DNA of 35,659 bases from an uncultured Pelagibacteraceae bacterium (GTDB taxonomy: Bacteria > Pseudomonadota > Alphaproteobacteria > Pelagibacterales > Pelagibacteraceae), in NCBI GenBank assembly GCA_902598825.1, contig CACKDD010000009.1, forward strand, positions 1 to 35,659, read 5' to 3'. A program made the position numbers and the translations under genes. The notes below the pieces were generated by a model. That model saw only the letters and a list, made by a program, of their open reading frames with translations, was not told the origin of the DNA and ran no database searches. Position 1 is the first letter of the stretch, and every line of letters begins with the position of its first letter. This document shows positions 1 to 9,353 of the stretch, piece after piece.

Positions 1-552
1 AGCCATAATTCCTGAAATTCCTGCACCAACAATCAGAACATCACAATGAATATATTCATGTTCGTAAATATCAGGATCAGGTGTAGTAGGAGATTTTCCT
101 AACCCTGCAGATTTTCTAATAAAATATTCGTATTTTTCCCAAAAACTAGCAGGCCACATAAAAGTTTTATAATAAAATCCAGCTGGTAGCAGGGGAGAAA
201 GTAAATTATTTATTCCTCCAATATCAAAGTTTACACTTGGCCAACAGTTTTGACTTGAAGCCTCTAAGCCCTCATAGATTTCTACTTCTGTAGCTCGTAC
301 ATTAGGTTCAGTTCTATCTGAATTATTGTGAAGCTGAACTATGGCATTTGGTTCTTCTGAGCCCGAGGTCATAATTCCTCTTGGTCTGTGATATTTAAAA
401 CTTCTGCCAACTAAATGAATATCATTTGCTAATAGTGCAGATGCAAGAGTGTCTCCCTTATAACCATAATATCTTGAACCATTAAATTTGAATGAAACTC
501 TGTAAGTTTCATCAACAAATTTACTAGTTTTAACTCTTAAATTTTTTGACAT
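1..552 (-). CDS. soxA: Sarcosine oxidase alpha subunit, N-terminal part (runs off window)
   Basis: This is the large subunit of heterotetrameric sarcosine oxidase, which demethylates sarcosine to glycine and passes the methyl group to tetrahydrofolate. I read 184 codons from an ATG at 552-550. The N-terminus (MSKNLRVKT) leads into a ferredoxin-like region with the family motifs RSFKYHRPRG and EEPNA near residues 55-75. The last visible residues contain a dinucleotide-binding loop (DVLIVGAGISG), the FAD/NAD fold of the family. The start lies three bases after the soxD stop, so soxB, soxD and soxA form one tightly packed operon. The usual protein is close to 1000 residues, so most of it, and any soxG, lies left of base 1. 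Family and order are certain; exact substrate (sarcosine rather than another N-methyl amino acid) is inferred. Confidence 0.93.
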   Translation of the reverse strand, partial: MSKNLRVKTSKFVDETYRVSFKFNGSRYYGYKGDTLASALLANDIHLVGRSFKYHRPRGIMTSGSEEPNAIVQLHNNSDRTEPNVRATEVEIYEGLEASSQNCWPSVNFDIGGINNLLSPLLPAGFYYKTFMWPASFWEKYEYFIRKSAGLGKSPTTPDPDIYEHEYIHCDVLIVGAGISGIMA

Positions 553-555
553 ATC

Positions 556-831
556 TTATTTGACAGGAGGTTTTTCACCCATTTTATAAATTGCTTTTAT
601 TTCATCATTCGAAGTATCACGTACCATGTTAAACCATTTTCTACATCCATGTATATGGTTCCATCTTTCAAATTGAATTCCTTTTATATTTTTTCTCATA
701 AATAAATATTCTGCCCACTCATCATCACTTAATTCTGTTGGTTGTTTAGGCCTCTCTATATGTGCTTCCCCACCAGCTTTAAATTCACTTTGTTCACGTT
801 CACCACAAAAAGGACAATTAATTATAAACAT
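556..831 (-). CDS. soxD: Sarcosine oxidase delta subunit
   Basis: A 91-residue small subunit of heterotetrameric sarcosine oxidase. The N-terminus has a CPFCGERE motif followed by EFKAGGEAHIERP, and the C-terminal half has HGCRKWFNMVRDT. This matches the family pattern of a small zinc-binding subunit with Cys/His ligands. It sits between soxB and soxA, as in most SoxBDAG operons: its ATG overlaps the soxB stop by one base (TAATG) and its stop is three bases before soxA. That overlap supports translational coupling and roughly equal subunit output. Length is normal for the family. Confidence 0.93.
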   Translation of the reverse strand: MFIINCPFCGEREQSEFKAGGEAHIERPKQPTELSDDEWAEYLFMRKNIKGIQFERWNHIHGCRKWFNMVRDTSNDEIKAIYKMGEKPPVK

Positions 832-2084
832 TAGTGTGCAACAGCAGCGGCACCATGTTCATCAACTAGATCACCACTTACAAATCTATTAATATTGAAG
901 GCAGCATTAAGTTCATGAGGTTCATCATTTGCTATTGTATGAGCAAATAAATCTCCTGATCCTGGGGTTGCTTTAAATCCTCCAGTACCCCATCCACAAT
1001 TAAAATATAAACCTTTAATTGATGTTTTACTAATTATAGGACTAGCATCAGGACAGATATCAACAATTCCTCCCCATTGTCGTAGCATTCTCATTCGACT
1101 AAATATTGGGTATAATTCTAATATTGCATTTAAAGTTCCTTCAACAATATCATGACTACCTTTTTGTGAATACGAGATATAATCATCAGTTCCAGCACCA
1201 ATAACTAGTTCTCCTTTATCAGATTGACTGACATAAGCATGCACCGCATTTGACATTACGACTGTATCAATAACTGGTTTGACGGGTTCAGATACCAAAG
1301 CTTGCAATGGTTTACTCTCTAATGGTAATTTTAATCCTGCCATATTAGCTATAACACTAGAATGACCAGCTGCTACAACTCCAATTTTATTTGTTTTAAT
1401 AAAACCTTTTGTTGTTTCTAAACCCTCAACACTATCACCATTTCTTTTTATAGCTTTAACTTCACAATTTTGAATTATATCAACTCCCATTTCATCTGCA
1501 CCTCTGGCATATCCCCAGGCAACAGCATCATGTCTAGCTGTTCCTGCTCTTCTTTGTAATGTTCCTCCTAATACTGGATATCGAATATCTGGAGAAGTAT
1601 TTATAATGGGACAAAATTTTTTAACTTCTTCTGTATTTAAATATTCTGCATCAATTCCATTTAATCTATTGGCATGAGTTCTTCTTTTTAAGTCCCTTAC
1701 ATCTTGAAGATTATGAGCAAGGTTCATGACACCTCTTTGACTGAACATTACATTATAATTTAATTCCTGTGATAAACCTTCCCAAATTTTTAATGCATGG
1801 TTATAAAGACCAGCACTAGCATCCCATAAATAATTTGATCTTATTATAGTTGTATTTCTTCCTGTGTTTCCTCCACCGATCCAACCTTTTTCTACAACAG
1901 CAATATTTTTCATATTATGTTTTTTGGCTAAATAATATGCTGTTGCAAGACCGTGTCCTCCACCACCTACAATTACAGCATCATATTCTTTTTTAGGTGT
2001 AGGGTCTTTCCAAGCTTTTTCCCAGTTTTCATGATAAGAAAAAGCATTCTTTATTAGTGAAAATATTGAGTATCTATTTTTCAT
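831..2084 (-). CDS. soxB: Sarcosine oxidase beta subunit
   Basis: A 417-residue flavoprotein subunit of heterotetrameric sarcosine oxidase. A Rossmann FAD-binding loop ([17 protein letters not shown]) lies near residues 38-54 and is followed by the conserved [16 protein letters not shown]. The segment [20 protein letters not shown] contains the histidine that carries covalent FMN in characterised homologues (assignment from family knowledge). The C-terminal [20 protein letters not shown] is the second conserved flavin-proximal motif. It is the first gene of the operon and starts at ATG 2084. The 64 bases between it and the oppositely oriented tRNA-Ser must carry its promoter. It probably acts with glyA in one-carbon and glycine supply. 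Confidence 0.95.
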   Translation of the reverse strand: MKNRYSIFSLIKNAFSYHENWEKAWKDPTPKKEYDAVIVGGGGHGLATAYYLAKKHNMKNIAVVEKGWIGGGNTGRNTTIIRSNYLWDASAGLYNHALKIWEGLSQELNYNVMFSQRGVMNLAHNLQDVRDLKRRTHANRLNGIDAEYLNTEEVKKFCPIINTSPDIRYPVLGGTLQRRAGTARHDAVAWGYARGADEMGVDIIQNCEVKAIKRNGDSVEGLETTKGFIKTNKIGVVAAGHSSVIANMAGLKLPLESKPLQALVSEPVKPVIDTVVMSNAVHAYVSQSDKGELVIGAGTDDYISYSQKGSHDIVEGTLNAILELYPIFSRMRMLRQWGGIVDICPDASPIISKTSIKGLYFNCGWGTGGFKATPGSGDLFAHTIANDEPHELNAAFNINRFVSGDLVDEHGAAAVAH

Positions 2085-2148
2085 TATTAATGAATAATTA
2101 CTTTATTAATATTGATTATTCAATACAATCGAAAGCGACAAATTTCTT

Positions 2149-2240
2149 GGAAGAGTGGGTGAGAGGCTTAAACCAGTCGTTTGCTAAATGACCGTGCGAG
2201 GAAACTTGTACCGAGGGTTCGAATCCCTCCTCTTCCGCCA
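2149..2240 (+). tRNA. tRNA-Ser(GCU)
   Basis: A 92-base class II tRNA with CCA encoded. The acceptor stem GGAAGAG pairs with CTCTTCC, with discriminator G then CCA at 2238-2240. The T arm reads GAGGGTTCGAATCCCTC. The anticodon stem GTCGT/ATGAC encloses the loop TTGCTAA, giving anticodon GCU (Ser codons AGC/AGU). A long variable arm, as serine tRNAs have, lies between the anticodon and T stems. The stop codon of the oppositely transcribed transglycosylase begins only five bases after CCA, so read-through would run antisense to that gene. Confidence 0.97.
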
Positions 2241-2244
2241 TATT

Positions 2245-4452
2245 TTAAAATAGAGGGTTATTTTTGAATAAATCTTTCATAGGGATTGGTTTTTGTTCAA
2301 GTATATATCTATATACATTATAGTTCTCTAAAACCCTCTGAACATAATTTCTTGTTTCTTTGAATTTGATTAGTTCAATCCAATCAACATAATTGGTTTG
2401 ATTTTTTTGGGGATCTTTATTTATTTTTTTCCAATATCTTACACGTTTTGGACCAGCATTATAAGCTGCTATTGCAAAAGGGTATGCACCGTCATACTCA
2501 AGAATTAAACCTGCAATATAATGTGAACCTAAATTGATATTATATTCCGGATCAGTAGTTAATCTAGATTTTGAATAAGGAAGCTTTGCTTGTTTAGCAA
2601 CTAACTTAGCAGTATAAGGCATCAATTGCATCAAACCTTTTGCCCCTGCATGACTATTAGCACTTAAATCAAATTCACTTTCTTGTCTTATAATAGATAA
2701 AATAAATGCACTTTCAGGAATTTTTCTTCCATTAATATATTTAGGTGTGCTTATAATTGGATAATTATATTTATTGTGAAATCTTTTTTCATATGAGGCA
2801 ATTTTTGCAACTTGGATTGCAAAGTCAAAACGTTCAATATTAGTTGCAAGTTCTGCAGCTAAAATTTCGCTTCCACTATCAACATTATCGTTTGCCAAAT
2901 GTCTAAGTATATGTTTAGTATATTTATCTTCATCAAGTTCATCTAATAGATAGATTAATTTAACAATTTCTTTTTTGAAAAAATAATCACGATATTCTTT
3001 TTTAACTTCTATATCTTTTGTAAGTTCAAATTTTCCATTAGGATCTAACTCTCTAAATGCCAGTTGACCATAATATGTTGTCAAATAATTTGCTGCTTCA
3101 TTAAACCATTTAGTTGATAACTCATCATAGCCTAACTTTTTATAAGTTCTTCCTAACCAATATGCACCTCTAGCAACACTAATTGGATACCCAACATTGT
3201 TATAAAAATTCTCAAAGTGATCTTTGGCTAATAATGGATCATTTAAAAAGCTTAAAGCAATCCAACCACTCATCCATTCTGCAGCAGCAAATTCTGGTCC
3301 CTCAGTCATAGCATGGTTACTAGAAATTTTATAAGCTAATTCGTATTTTTTTTTGTAGATTAAAGATCTTGAAATAATTTCTCTTTCCTTCCACCATTTA
3401 TCTGGTCTTACTAAATAATCTTTAGTATTTTCAATTTTTAATAAAATTTCAACAGAACTATCAACTCGACCTCTCTTCCTTCTCCATTTTAATCTGTCAT
3501 AATTTAATCCAGAGTCATCTTTAAATTTAGCTGGCACTTTAGATATCGCATTATCAACACCATAAGATTTACTCATTAATAATTGTCTTGCATTATATAA
3601 AAGTTCATAATCTTTTGGTAAATACCTTAGCATTCGCTTCAGATCCCAATATTTATTATTCCAAGCAAGATAGTCTGCTCTTTTTACATAGTCATTAGCA
3701 TCAAGATACTTTTTAAATTTTTTCCTATAAAATCTTAATTCTGATTTAGTGAGCTCCGCAGTTATCCAACCTTCTTTTATTAGCTGTATGCCTTTTTCTT
3801 TATTTCCTATTAAAGTATAACTTTCACCAAGTATCATTCTGCCAAATCCACTTAACGGCTCAGAGGATCCATACCAATCAATAATTTTTTTTGGAGAAAT
3901 TTTATCAGTTGATAGTTTATGTTCTGCCAAATATTTAACACGACCAATTCTTGGATAATCCTCATTTTTGTCTATGAAAGTTTTATAATCGTAATAAGAA
4001 GCTTGGTTTCCTTTTCTTAAGAGATGTCTCCACTGAATGAAATTATATATTGATTTATCTTTAGCTTTTTTTGAAGTTTTCAAAGCATCAGTCCATTTAG
4101 CTCTTTTCATCTCAGAAATGGCTTTTTTAGCTAAATTAAAGTCTTTTTTATTATAATATTTTGATATTTTTATATCTTTAACCTTTTCAGTTCCTGCAAT
4201 TAGGGGTTTCTTTTTGGGTAGAATAAAACCACTTTTATTTTCTTTCTTAACAATAACTTTTTCCTCTACTATTTTTTTTTCAGTTTGTTCTATTGGTTTT
4301 GGTAGTGGTTTTAATATATCTACTAGTAACTTTTTTTGTGTTTCTTCTTTAGTTTGTATTGGTTTTTTTAATGGGACTATCTCAGAGGTGGCAATACTTG
4401 CATACCCAGTCAAATTAATTAAAAGTATAAAAAATATGATTTTTTTTGACAT
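2245..4452 (-). CDS. slt: Soluble lytic murein transglycosylase
   Basis: A 735-residue periplasmic enzyme that cleaves peptidoglycan between MurNAc and GlcNAc. I choose ATG at 4452 because it gives a clean signal peptide (MSKKIIFFILLINLTGYAS); an in-frame TTG seven codons earlier would spoil it. A Lys/Pro-rich linker follows (about residues 25-95), then a long helical solenoid region typical of Slt70 proteins. The C-terminal lysozyme-like SLT domain has IIRQESEF (catalytic Glu about residue 591), HAGAKGLMQLMP and AAYNAGPKRV. The gene is divergent from dapA with only 42 bases between the starts; a TATACT box seven bases before the ATG could serve as its -10. Family assignment is very secure. 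Confidence 0.93.
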   Translation of the reverse strand: MSKKIIFFILLINLTGYASIATSEIVPLKKPIQTKEETQKKLLVDILKPLPKPIEQTEKKIVEEKVIVKKENKSGFILPKKKPLIAGTEKVKDIKISKYYNKKDFNLAKKAISEMKRAKWTDALKTSKKAKDKSIYNFIQWRHLLRKGNQASYYDYKTFIDKNEDYPRIGRVKYLAEHKLSTDKISPKKIIDWYGSSEPLSGFGRMILGESYTLIGNKEKGIQLIKEGWITAELTKSELRFYRKKFKKYLDANDYVKRADYLAWNNKYWDLKRMLRYLPKDYELLYNARQLLMSKSYGVDNAISKVPAKFKDDSGLNYDRLKWRRKRGRVDSSVEILLKIENTKDYLVRPDKWWKEREIISRSLIYKKKYELAYKISSNHAMTEGPEFAAAEWMSGWIALSFLNDPLLAKDHFENFYNNVGYPISVARGAYWLGRTYKKLGYDELSTKWFNEAANYLTTYYGQLAFRELDPNGKFELTKDIEVKKEYRDYFFKKEIVKLIYLLDELDEDKYTKHILRHLANDNVDSGSEILAAELATNIERFDFAIQVAKIASYEKRFHNKYNYPIISTPKYINGRKIPESAFILSIIRQESEFDLSANSHAGAKGLMQLMPYTAKLVAKQAKLPYSKSRLTTDPEYNINLGSHYIAGLILEYDGAYPFAIAAYNAGPKRVRYWKKINKDPQKNQTNYVDWIELIKFKETRNYVQRVLENYNVYRYILEQKPIPMKDLFKNNPLF

Positions 4453-4483
4453 AATCTTTAGTATATGAATCAATAATCTATGT

Positions 4484-4489
4484 TATAAG
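4484..4489 (+). promoter_or_regulatory. Candidate -10 box of dapA (leaderless)
   Basis: TATAAG lies exactly five bases before the dapA ATG, so transcription would begin at or within the start codon. No good -35 is visible at the usual distance. dapA also lacks any Shine-Dalgarno-like sequence upstream, consistent with a leaderless mRNA. In such A/T-rich DNA a single match is weak evidence; see the finding on recurring -10/ATG spacing. Confidence 0.4.
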
Positions 4490-4494
4490 TATTT

Positions 4495-5376
4495 ATGTTT
4501 AAAGGATCAAATGTTGCTTTAGTTACTCCATTTAAAAATGATAAACTTGATGACGAAACTTATATCAAGTTAATTCATTTTCACATTAAAAATGGCACAA
4601 ATGGATTAGTTCCAGCCGGAACTACTGGAGAATCTCCAACATTAAGCCATGATGAACATGAAAGAGTTATAGAGCTTTGTGTGAAAGAAAGTGCAGGAAA
4701 ATTGCCAGTATTTGCTGGAACAGGATCAAATTCTACAGAGGAAGCTATATCTTTAACTTCTCACGCTGAAAAAATAGGCGCTAATGGAGCACTTATTGTT
4801 ACTCCCTATTATAATAAACCAACCCAAGAAGGTTTATATCAACACTATAAATCAATTAATGATAAATGTGGAATTCCTATAATAATTTATAATATTCCAG
4901 GTAGATCAGTTATAGATATGTCAGTTGACACAATGGCAAGATTATATGAGCTTAAAAATATTATAGGAGTCAAAGATGCTACTGGTGATTTGAATAGAGT
5001 TGATCAAACTTTAAAAAAAATGGGTAAAGATTTTATGCAATTGACTGGTAATGATGATAATGCATTGGAATTTAATAAAAGGGGAGGTGTTGGAGCGATA
5101 AGTGTCACAGCAAATATTGCACCAAAACTATGTTCAGAATTTCAGAAACTTTCAATTATGAGTGATGAAAAATCAATCTCTGAAGCAAAAAGACTTGATA
5201 AGATTTTACAGCCTGTGCATCATTCGATGTTTATAGAAAGTAATCCTAGTCCAGTAAAATATGCAGCTAAATTATTAGATCTCTGTGATGATGAGGTAAG
5301 ACTACCGTTAGTTAAAATAACTGATCCTACTAAAGAAATAGTTAAAAAAGCACTTCTGTCTGCAAAATTAATTTAA
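4495..5376 (+). CDS. dapA: 4-hydroxy-tetrahydrodipicolinate synthase
   Basis: A 293-residue cytosolic (beta/alpha)8-barrel enzyme that condenses pyruvate with aspartate semialdehyde, the first committed step to diaminopimelate and lysine. Visible motifs are AGTTGES (residues 41-47), Tyr132 in [10 protein letters not shown], and the Schiff-base Lys160 in IGVKDATGD. Length is normal. It heads a long plus-strand gene run; its stop shares one base with the smpB start. The dapA-smpB pairing is common in alphaproteobacteria. Confidence 0.97.
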   Translation: MFKGSNVALVTPFKNDKLDDETYIKLIHFHIKNGTNGLVPAGTTGESPTLSHDEHERVIELCVKESAGKLPVFAGTGSNSTEEAISLTSHAEKIGANGALIVTPYYNKPTQEGLYQHYKSINDKCGIPIIIYNIPGRSVIDMSVDTMARLYELKNIIGVKDATGDLNRVDQTLKKMGKDFMQLTGNDDNALEFNKRGGVGAISVTANIAPKLCSEFQKLSIMSDEKSISEAKRLDKILQPVHHSMFIESNPSPVKYAAKLLDLCDDEVRLPLVKITDPTKEIVKKALLSAKLI

Positions 5377-5846
5377 TGAACAAAAAGACCAATTCTGGTT
5401 TGAAAATTATTTGCCTTAATCGTAAAGCAAGTTTTAATTATTTTTTTGAAGATTTATTAGAGGCTGGAATTGTTCTTAAAGGGTCTGAAATTAAATCTAT
5501 TCGAGATGGTAAAGTAAATATTGCTGATTCTTATGCAATTGAAAAAAATGGAGAAATAATTTTAATAAATTCACATATTTCGTCATATAAACAAGCGAGC
5601 TACTCAAATCACAATCCAACAGATGAAAGAAAACTTCTATTAAATAAAAGAGAAATAAATAAGCTTATAGGAAAAATGCAAAGAGATGGATTTACTATAG
5701 TACCTACAAAAATGTACTTTAAAAAAGGAAAAGCTAAAGTAGAGCTAGCAGTTGCAAAAGGTAAAAAACAATATGACAAGAGAGCAACAAAAAAAAATAG
5801 AGACTGGAGTCGAGAGAGGGCAAGATATGTCAGAAAATCCAGTTAA
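5376..5846 (+). CDS. smpB: tmRNA-binding protein SmpB
   Basis: A 156-residue partner of tmRNA in ribosome rescue. The family features are present: an N-terminal [26 protein letters not shown] strand region carrying [14 protein letters not shown], the central DRKLLLNK-type motif (here [11 protein letters not shown]), and the basic tail [17 protein letters not shown] that inserts into the mRNA channel. The ATG overlaps the dapA stop (TAATG). Its last 20 bases overlap the start of folK in another frame. I did not find a tmRNA gene in this window. Confidence 0.96.
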   Translation: MNKKTNSGLKIICLNRKASFNYFFEDLLEAGIVLKGSEIKSIRDGKVNIADSYAIEKNGEIILINSHISSYKQASYSNHNPTDERKLLLNKREINKLIGKMQRDGFTIVPTKMYFKKGKAKVELAVAKGKKQYDKRATKKNRDWSRERARYVRKSS

Positions 5847-6324
5847 ACCAATCTATTTGGGAATAGGTTCGAATTTAGGAAATAAAAAGAGAAATATTGA
5901 AAAAACAAAATCAAACTTATTAAAGAATAATATCAATATATTAGAATGTTCAAGTTATTATGAAAGTTTATCTTGGCCCAATCCTAAAAATCCAAAATTT
6001 TTAAATATAGTAGTAAAGATTAAAACTCATTTAACACCCTTAAAACTAATTAAAAAATGCAAAGAAATTGAAATTAGATTAGGTAGAAAAAAAATGCCAA
6101 AAAATTCACCTCGCGTTTGTGATATAGATATAATCGATTTTAAAAATCAAAGAGTAAAAAATGACTTAATTTTACCACATCCAAGAATGCATACCCGTAA
6201 TTTTGTTCTTTTGCCTCTTTTTGAGATTGATAAAGATTGGAAACATCCTGTTTTAAAACTTAATATAAAAAAACTAATATCATCATTATCAAATAGTGAC
6301 ATTAGATCTATTAAACAAATCTAA
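5827..6324 (+). CDS. folK: 2-amino-4-hydroxy-6-hydroxymethyldihydropteridine pyrophosphokinase
   Basis: A 165-residue HPPK enzyme that transfers pyrophosphate from ATP to the pterin in folate synthesis. I start it at ATG 5827 ([16 protein letters not shown]) because the family begins just before the YLGIGSNLG strand and GAGAGGG lies about seven bases upstream; an upstream in-frame ATG at 5752 would lie deep inside smpB. Other family motifs are [10 protein letters not shown] and [16 protein letters not shown]. It overlaps smpB by 20 bases. Folate made here supports both sarcosine demethylation and GlyA. Confidence 0.94.
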   Translation: MSENPVKPIYLGIGSNLGNKKRNIEKTKSNLLKNNINILECSSYYESLSWPNPKNPKFLNIVVKIKTHLTPLKLIKKCKEIEIRLGRKKMPKNSPRVCDIDIIDFKNQRVKNDLILPHPRMHTRNFVLLPLFEIDKDWKHPVLKLNIKKLISSLSNSDIRSIKQI

Positions 6325-6332
6325 ATAGATGC

Positions 6333-6338
6333 TATAAT
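6333..6338 (+). promoter_or_regulatory. Candidate -10 box of the RSH gene (leaderless)
   Basis: A perfect TATAAT lies exactly five bases before the RSH ATG, in the 19-base gap after folK. A weak TTAAAC sits 16 bases upstream of it. The predicted start point falls on the start codon, which would give a leaderless message in addition to any read-through from folK. Confidence 0.45.
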
Positions 6339-6343
6339 AAACT

Positions 6344-8089
6344 ATGTTAAATTCTGAAGAATTAATAAATAAAGTTAAAGGATATAATAAGTTTTTAAAT
6401 CCAGAGAAACTTAATAAAGCCTATGATTTTGCTGTTAAAGCTCATAGTAATCAAAAAAGAGCATCTGGTGATCCTTACTCAGTTCACCCAATAGAAGTTG
6501 CTAACATTTTAACTGATTTAAAATTAGATAGTGCAACAATTACAACAGGTCTTTTACATGACACAATTGAAGACACTTATGCCACATATGAAACTATAAA
6601 AGGTGAGTTTGGCTCTGAAGTTGCAGATTTAGTTGACGGTGTTACAAAAATATCAGTATTAGAAAATACTGCTTCAGCTAATTCAAAAGCTGAAAATTTT
6701 AGAAAATTAATATTGGCTACCTCAAAAGATATAAGAGTTTTATTAGTTAAAATTGCTGATCGATTACATAATATGAGAACAATTAAAGCTATTGATAAAG
6801 AAGACAAAAGAAAAAGAATTGCTCAAGAAACAATGGAAATTTATGCTCCATTAGCAGACAGAATGGGAATGCATAGAATAAGAGATGAACTAGAGGACCT
6901 GTCTTTTGAAATTCTTAATCATGAAGGCAGGTCATTAATCCAAAAAAGACTTGAAGAAATTAAATTAGATAAAAAAGATATTTTTGAAAGTCTATCATCT
7001 GAATTTAATCAGTTGTTGATTGAAAATAATATTAATTCAAAAATATATGGGAGAGAAAAAACTCCTTTTTCTATATGGAGAAAAGTTCAAAAGAAAAGAG
7101 TTTCATTAGAGCAAATTACTGACATTATTGGTTTTAGAATTATAGTTGATGATACAGATGATTGTTATAAATCTTTAGGAATAATTCACAAAGCGTATAA
7201 TTGTATTCCTGGAAAATTTAAAGACTATATTTCCTCTGCAAAAATAAATGGATATAAATCAATTCATACTTCAGTTATTGGTTCGTATAAAAAGCCTGTT
7301 GAAATCCAAATTAGAACAAAACAAATGCATGAATTTGCTGAAAGAGGTATAGCATCACATTGGCAGTATAAATCCTCGGAAAAGTTTAATTCATTAACAT
7401 GGAAAGAGTATGATTGGTTGAAGGATCTTGTTGAAATTATTGAAAAGAATGAAAACCCTGAACACTCATATGAATACACTAAACTTCAAATGTTTCAGGA
7501 AAATGTTTTTTGTTTTACTCCTAAAGGATCTGTAATTAAATTACCTAAAGATGCTACAGCTATTGATTTTGCTTATGCTGTTCACACAAAAATAGGTGAT
7601 ACAGCTATTGGATGTGAAATTAACGGTAATAAAAGTGAATTACAATCTATATTAAGAAATGGTGATAGGGTAAATATCACTACATCAAAAAATCAATCTC
7701 CTTCTTTGCATTGGATACCGACAACTAAAACCGGTAAAGCAAGAGCCGCAATTAGAAGGTATTGGCATGATAGGGGAGAGAGAAAAGAAGAAAGAATCAA
7801 AAAATATAATACTACATTGTGGATTTCTTTACCTGATAAACCAGGTCAACTTGGAAATGTAAGTTCATTAATTGGTGAACATAAACTAAATATCTCCAAC
7901 CTTGAGATGGCAGGTAAAAACCCTAATTATATTAATTTTAAATTCCAATTAATAATTAGAGATCTAAAAAATTTTACTAATTTTATTGCAGAGCTTAAAC
8001 AAAAGGGTATAAAATTTAAAATAATTAGACACGAAGATAAAAGAAATGCTTTCACCCAAAAAATCCTTAGATATTTTAAGAAAAACTGA
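6344..8089 (+). CDS. RelA/SpoT homologue, (p)ppGpp synthetase/hydrolase, short form
   Basis: A 581-residue stringent-response enzyme that makes and breaks (p)ppGpp. The hydrolase HD domain (about 20-180) has H34, H48 and LLHDTIEDT with HD at 72-73, and its metal and nucleotide motifs look intact. The synthetase domain (about 230-345) shows GREKTPFSIWRKVQKK, IIGFRIIVDD, NGYKSIHTS and EIQIRTKQMHEFAERG. A TGS domain (about 388-447, CFTPKGSVIKLPKDATAIDFAYAVHTKIGD) follows, then an ACT domain (about 490-565). The helical and Cys-rich zinc-finger/conserved-cysteine segments usual between TGS and ACT are absent, so it is over 100 residues shorter than typical RSH proteins. It is probably bifunctional. 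The usual upstream neighbour rpoZ is not here. Confidence 0.93.
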   Translation: MLNSEELINKVKGYNKFLNPEKLNKAYDFAVKAHSNQKRASGDPYSVHPIEVANILTDLKLDSATITTGLLHDTIEDTYATYETIKGEFGSEVADLVDGVTKISVLENTASANSKAENFRKLILATSKDIRVLLVKIADRLHNMRTIKAIDKEDKRKRIAQETMEIYAPLADRMGMHRIRDELEDLSFEILNHEGRSLIQKRLEEIKLDKKDIFESLSSEFNQLLIENNINSKIYGREKTPFSIWRKVQKKRVSLEQITDIIGFRIIVDDTDDCYKSLGIIHKAYNCIPGKFKDYISSAKINGYKSIHTSVIGSYKKPVEIQIRTKQMHEFAERGIASHWQYKSSEKFNSLTWKEYDWLKDLVEIIEKNENPEHSYEYTKLQMFQENVFCFTPKGSVIKLPKDATAIDFAYAVHTKIGDTAIGCEINGNKSELQSILRNGDRVNITTSKNQSPSLHWIPTTKTGKARAAIRRYWHDRGERKEERIKKYNTTLWISLPDKPGQLGNVSSLIGEHKLNISNLEMAGKNPNYINFKFQLIIRDLKNFTNFIAELKQKGIKFKIIRHEDKRNAFTQKILRYFKKN

Positions 8090-8633
8090 TGCTTTATTAG
8101 AAGGTCATTTTGTTTTATCATCAGGTCTTCATTCATCCAAATATATTCAATGTGCTAAATTACTTAGCCAACCATATCTAGCTGAAAAAATATGCAGATC
8201 ATTAGCAAGTAAGATAAAAAAAAGATTTAAAAAAATAGACTTAATTTTGTCTCCAGCTATGGGTGGTATAGTTATTGGTTATGAAATAGGTAGAATTTTA
8301 AAAAAAGAGACAATCTTCTGTGAAAGAGTAAATGGCAAATTTACTTTAAGAAGAGGTTTCAATATTAGAAAAGGAATGAAAGTCTTAATTATTGAAGATG
8401 TAATTACAACAGGAAAGTCAAGTTTAGAATGTGTTAAATTAATTAAAGATAGCAAAGCAAAACTATTAGGTTTTGCATCATTAATAGACAGATCATCAAA
8501 AGAAACATTAAAAATTAAAAAAAGAATTGTATCTCAATTAAAAATAAGTGTTCCAACATATAAAAAAAAGAAATTGCCAAAGAACTTGATATCAATACCT
8601 GTTACTAAACCTGGAAGTAGATTTATTAAGTGA
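8046..8633 (+). CDS. pyrE: Orotate phosphoribosyltransferase
   Basis: A 195-residue enzyme that joins orotate to PRPP to form OMP in pyrimidine synthesis. The N-terminal LLEGHFVLSSGLHSSKYIQCAKL is the family hallmark and sets the start at ATG 8046, although this puts 44 bases inside the 3' end of the RSH gene in another frame. The PRPP-binding loop VLIIEDVITTGKSS is intact, and ERVNGKFTLRRGF gives the flexible-loop region. The stop overlaps the pdxJ GTG start. Length is normal. Confidence 0.95.
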   Translation: MLSPKKSLDILRKTDALLEGHFVLSSGLHSSKYIQCAKLLSQPYLAEKICRSLASKIKKRFKKIDLILSPAMGGIVIGYEIGRILKKETIFCERVNGKFTLRRGFNIRKGMKVLIIEDVITTGKSSLECVKLIKDSKAKLLGFASLIDRSSKETLKIKKRIVSQLKISVPTYKKKKLPKNLISIPVTKPGSRFIK

Positions 8634-9352
8634 AACGTTTAGGAGTAAATATTGATCACATAGCCACCATTAGAAATGCTCGAGGTGAACACCATCCTGA
8701 CCCTTTCTTTGCTGCTAAGTTTGTAAAAAAGAGTGGTGCAAATTCAATTACAATACATTTGAGAGAAGACAGAAGACATATTAATGATGGTGATGCCAAA
8801 AAAATCTGCTCAATAAAGAATCTTTTAGTTAACTTAGAAGTTTCAACTAACTCGAAAATGATTAATTCTGCTTTAAAGCTAAAGCCTAATTTTGTTTGTA
8901 TAGTGCCAGAGAACAGAAAAGAGATAACAACAGAAGGAGGGTTAAACTTAAAAAAAAATAAAACCAAATTAAAAAAAATTATTTCTAGATTTAAAAAAAG
9001 AAATATCAGAACTAGTTTATTTATTAACCCATCATTGAAAGATATTAGATTATCTAAAGAACTAAAAACAGACTGTATTGAAATTCATACAGGCAAAATA
9101 GCAAATTTAGTCAAATCAAAAAAAAATCACATGATGGAACTTAAAAAAATAAAAAAGTGTTCTATCCTTGCAAATAATTTAGGTCTAGAAGTTCATGCAG
9201 GTCATGGTCTAGATTATAAAACAACTAAATTTCTTGCTAAAATTAAACAAGTTAAAGAATTTAATATTGGACATTTTTTAGTTGGAGAGTCCATCTTTAA
9301 TGGTCTTCCCAAAGTAATAAAGAATTTTAAGAGAATTATAAATAAAAGATAA
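8630..9352 (+). CDS. pdxJ: Pyridoxine 5'-phosphate synthase
   Basis: A 240-residue TIM-barrel enzyme that closes the ring of pyridoxine 5'-phosphate in the DXP-dependent B6 pathway. Visible motifs are LGVNIDHIATIRNARGEHHPDP at the N-terminus (with the key His), ITIHLREDRRHIND, and the C-terminal HAGHGLDYKTT and FNIGHFLVGES. The start is GTG at 8630 within GTGA, overlapping the pyrE stop. B6 is needed by glyA and metY in this window. Assignment is secure. Confidence 0.96.
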   Translation: MKRLGVNIDHIATIRNARGEHHPDPFFAAKFVKKSGANSITIHLREDRRHINDGDAKKICSIKNLLVNLEVSTNSKMINSALKLKPNFVCIVPENRKEITTEGGLNLKKNKTKLKKIISRFKKRNIRTSLFINPSLKDIRLSKELKTDCIEIHTGKIANLVKSKKNHMMELKKIKKCSILANNLGLEVHAGHGLDYKTTKFLAKIKQVKEFNIGHFLVGESIFNGLPKVIKNFKRIINKR

Positions 9353-9353
9353 T

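Noticed and set aside
4214..4468. 84-codon Ser/Phe-rich frame opposite the 5' end of slt
   Set aside because: It mirrors the Lys/Pro-rich linker and signal peptide of the transglycosylase; low-complexity shadow.
8656..8967. 103-codon frame opposite pdxJ
   Set aside because: It is antisense to a well-supported enzyme with no features of its own.
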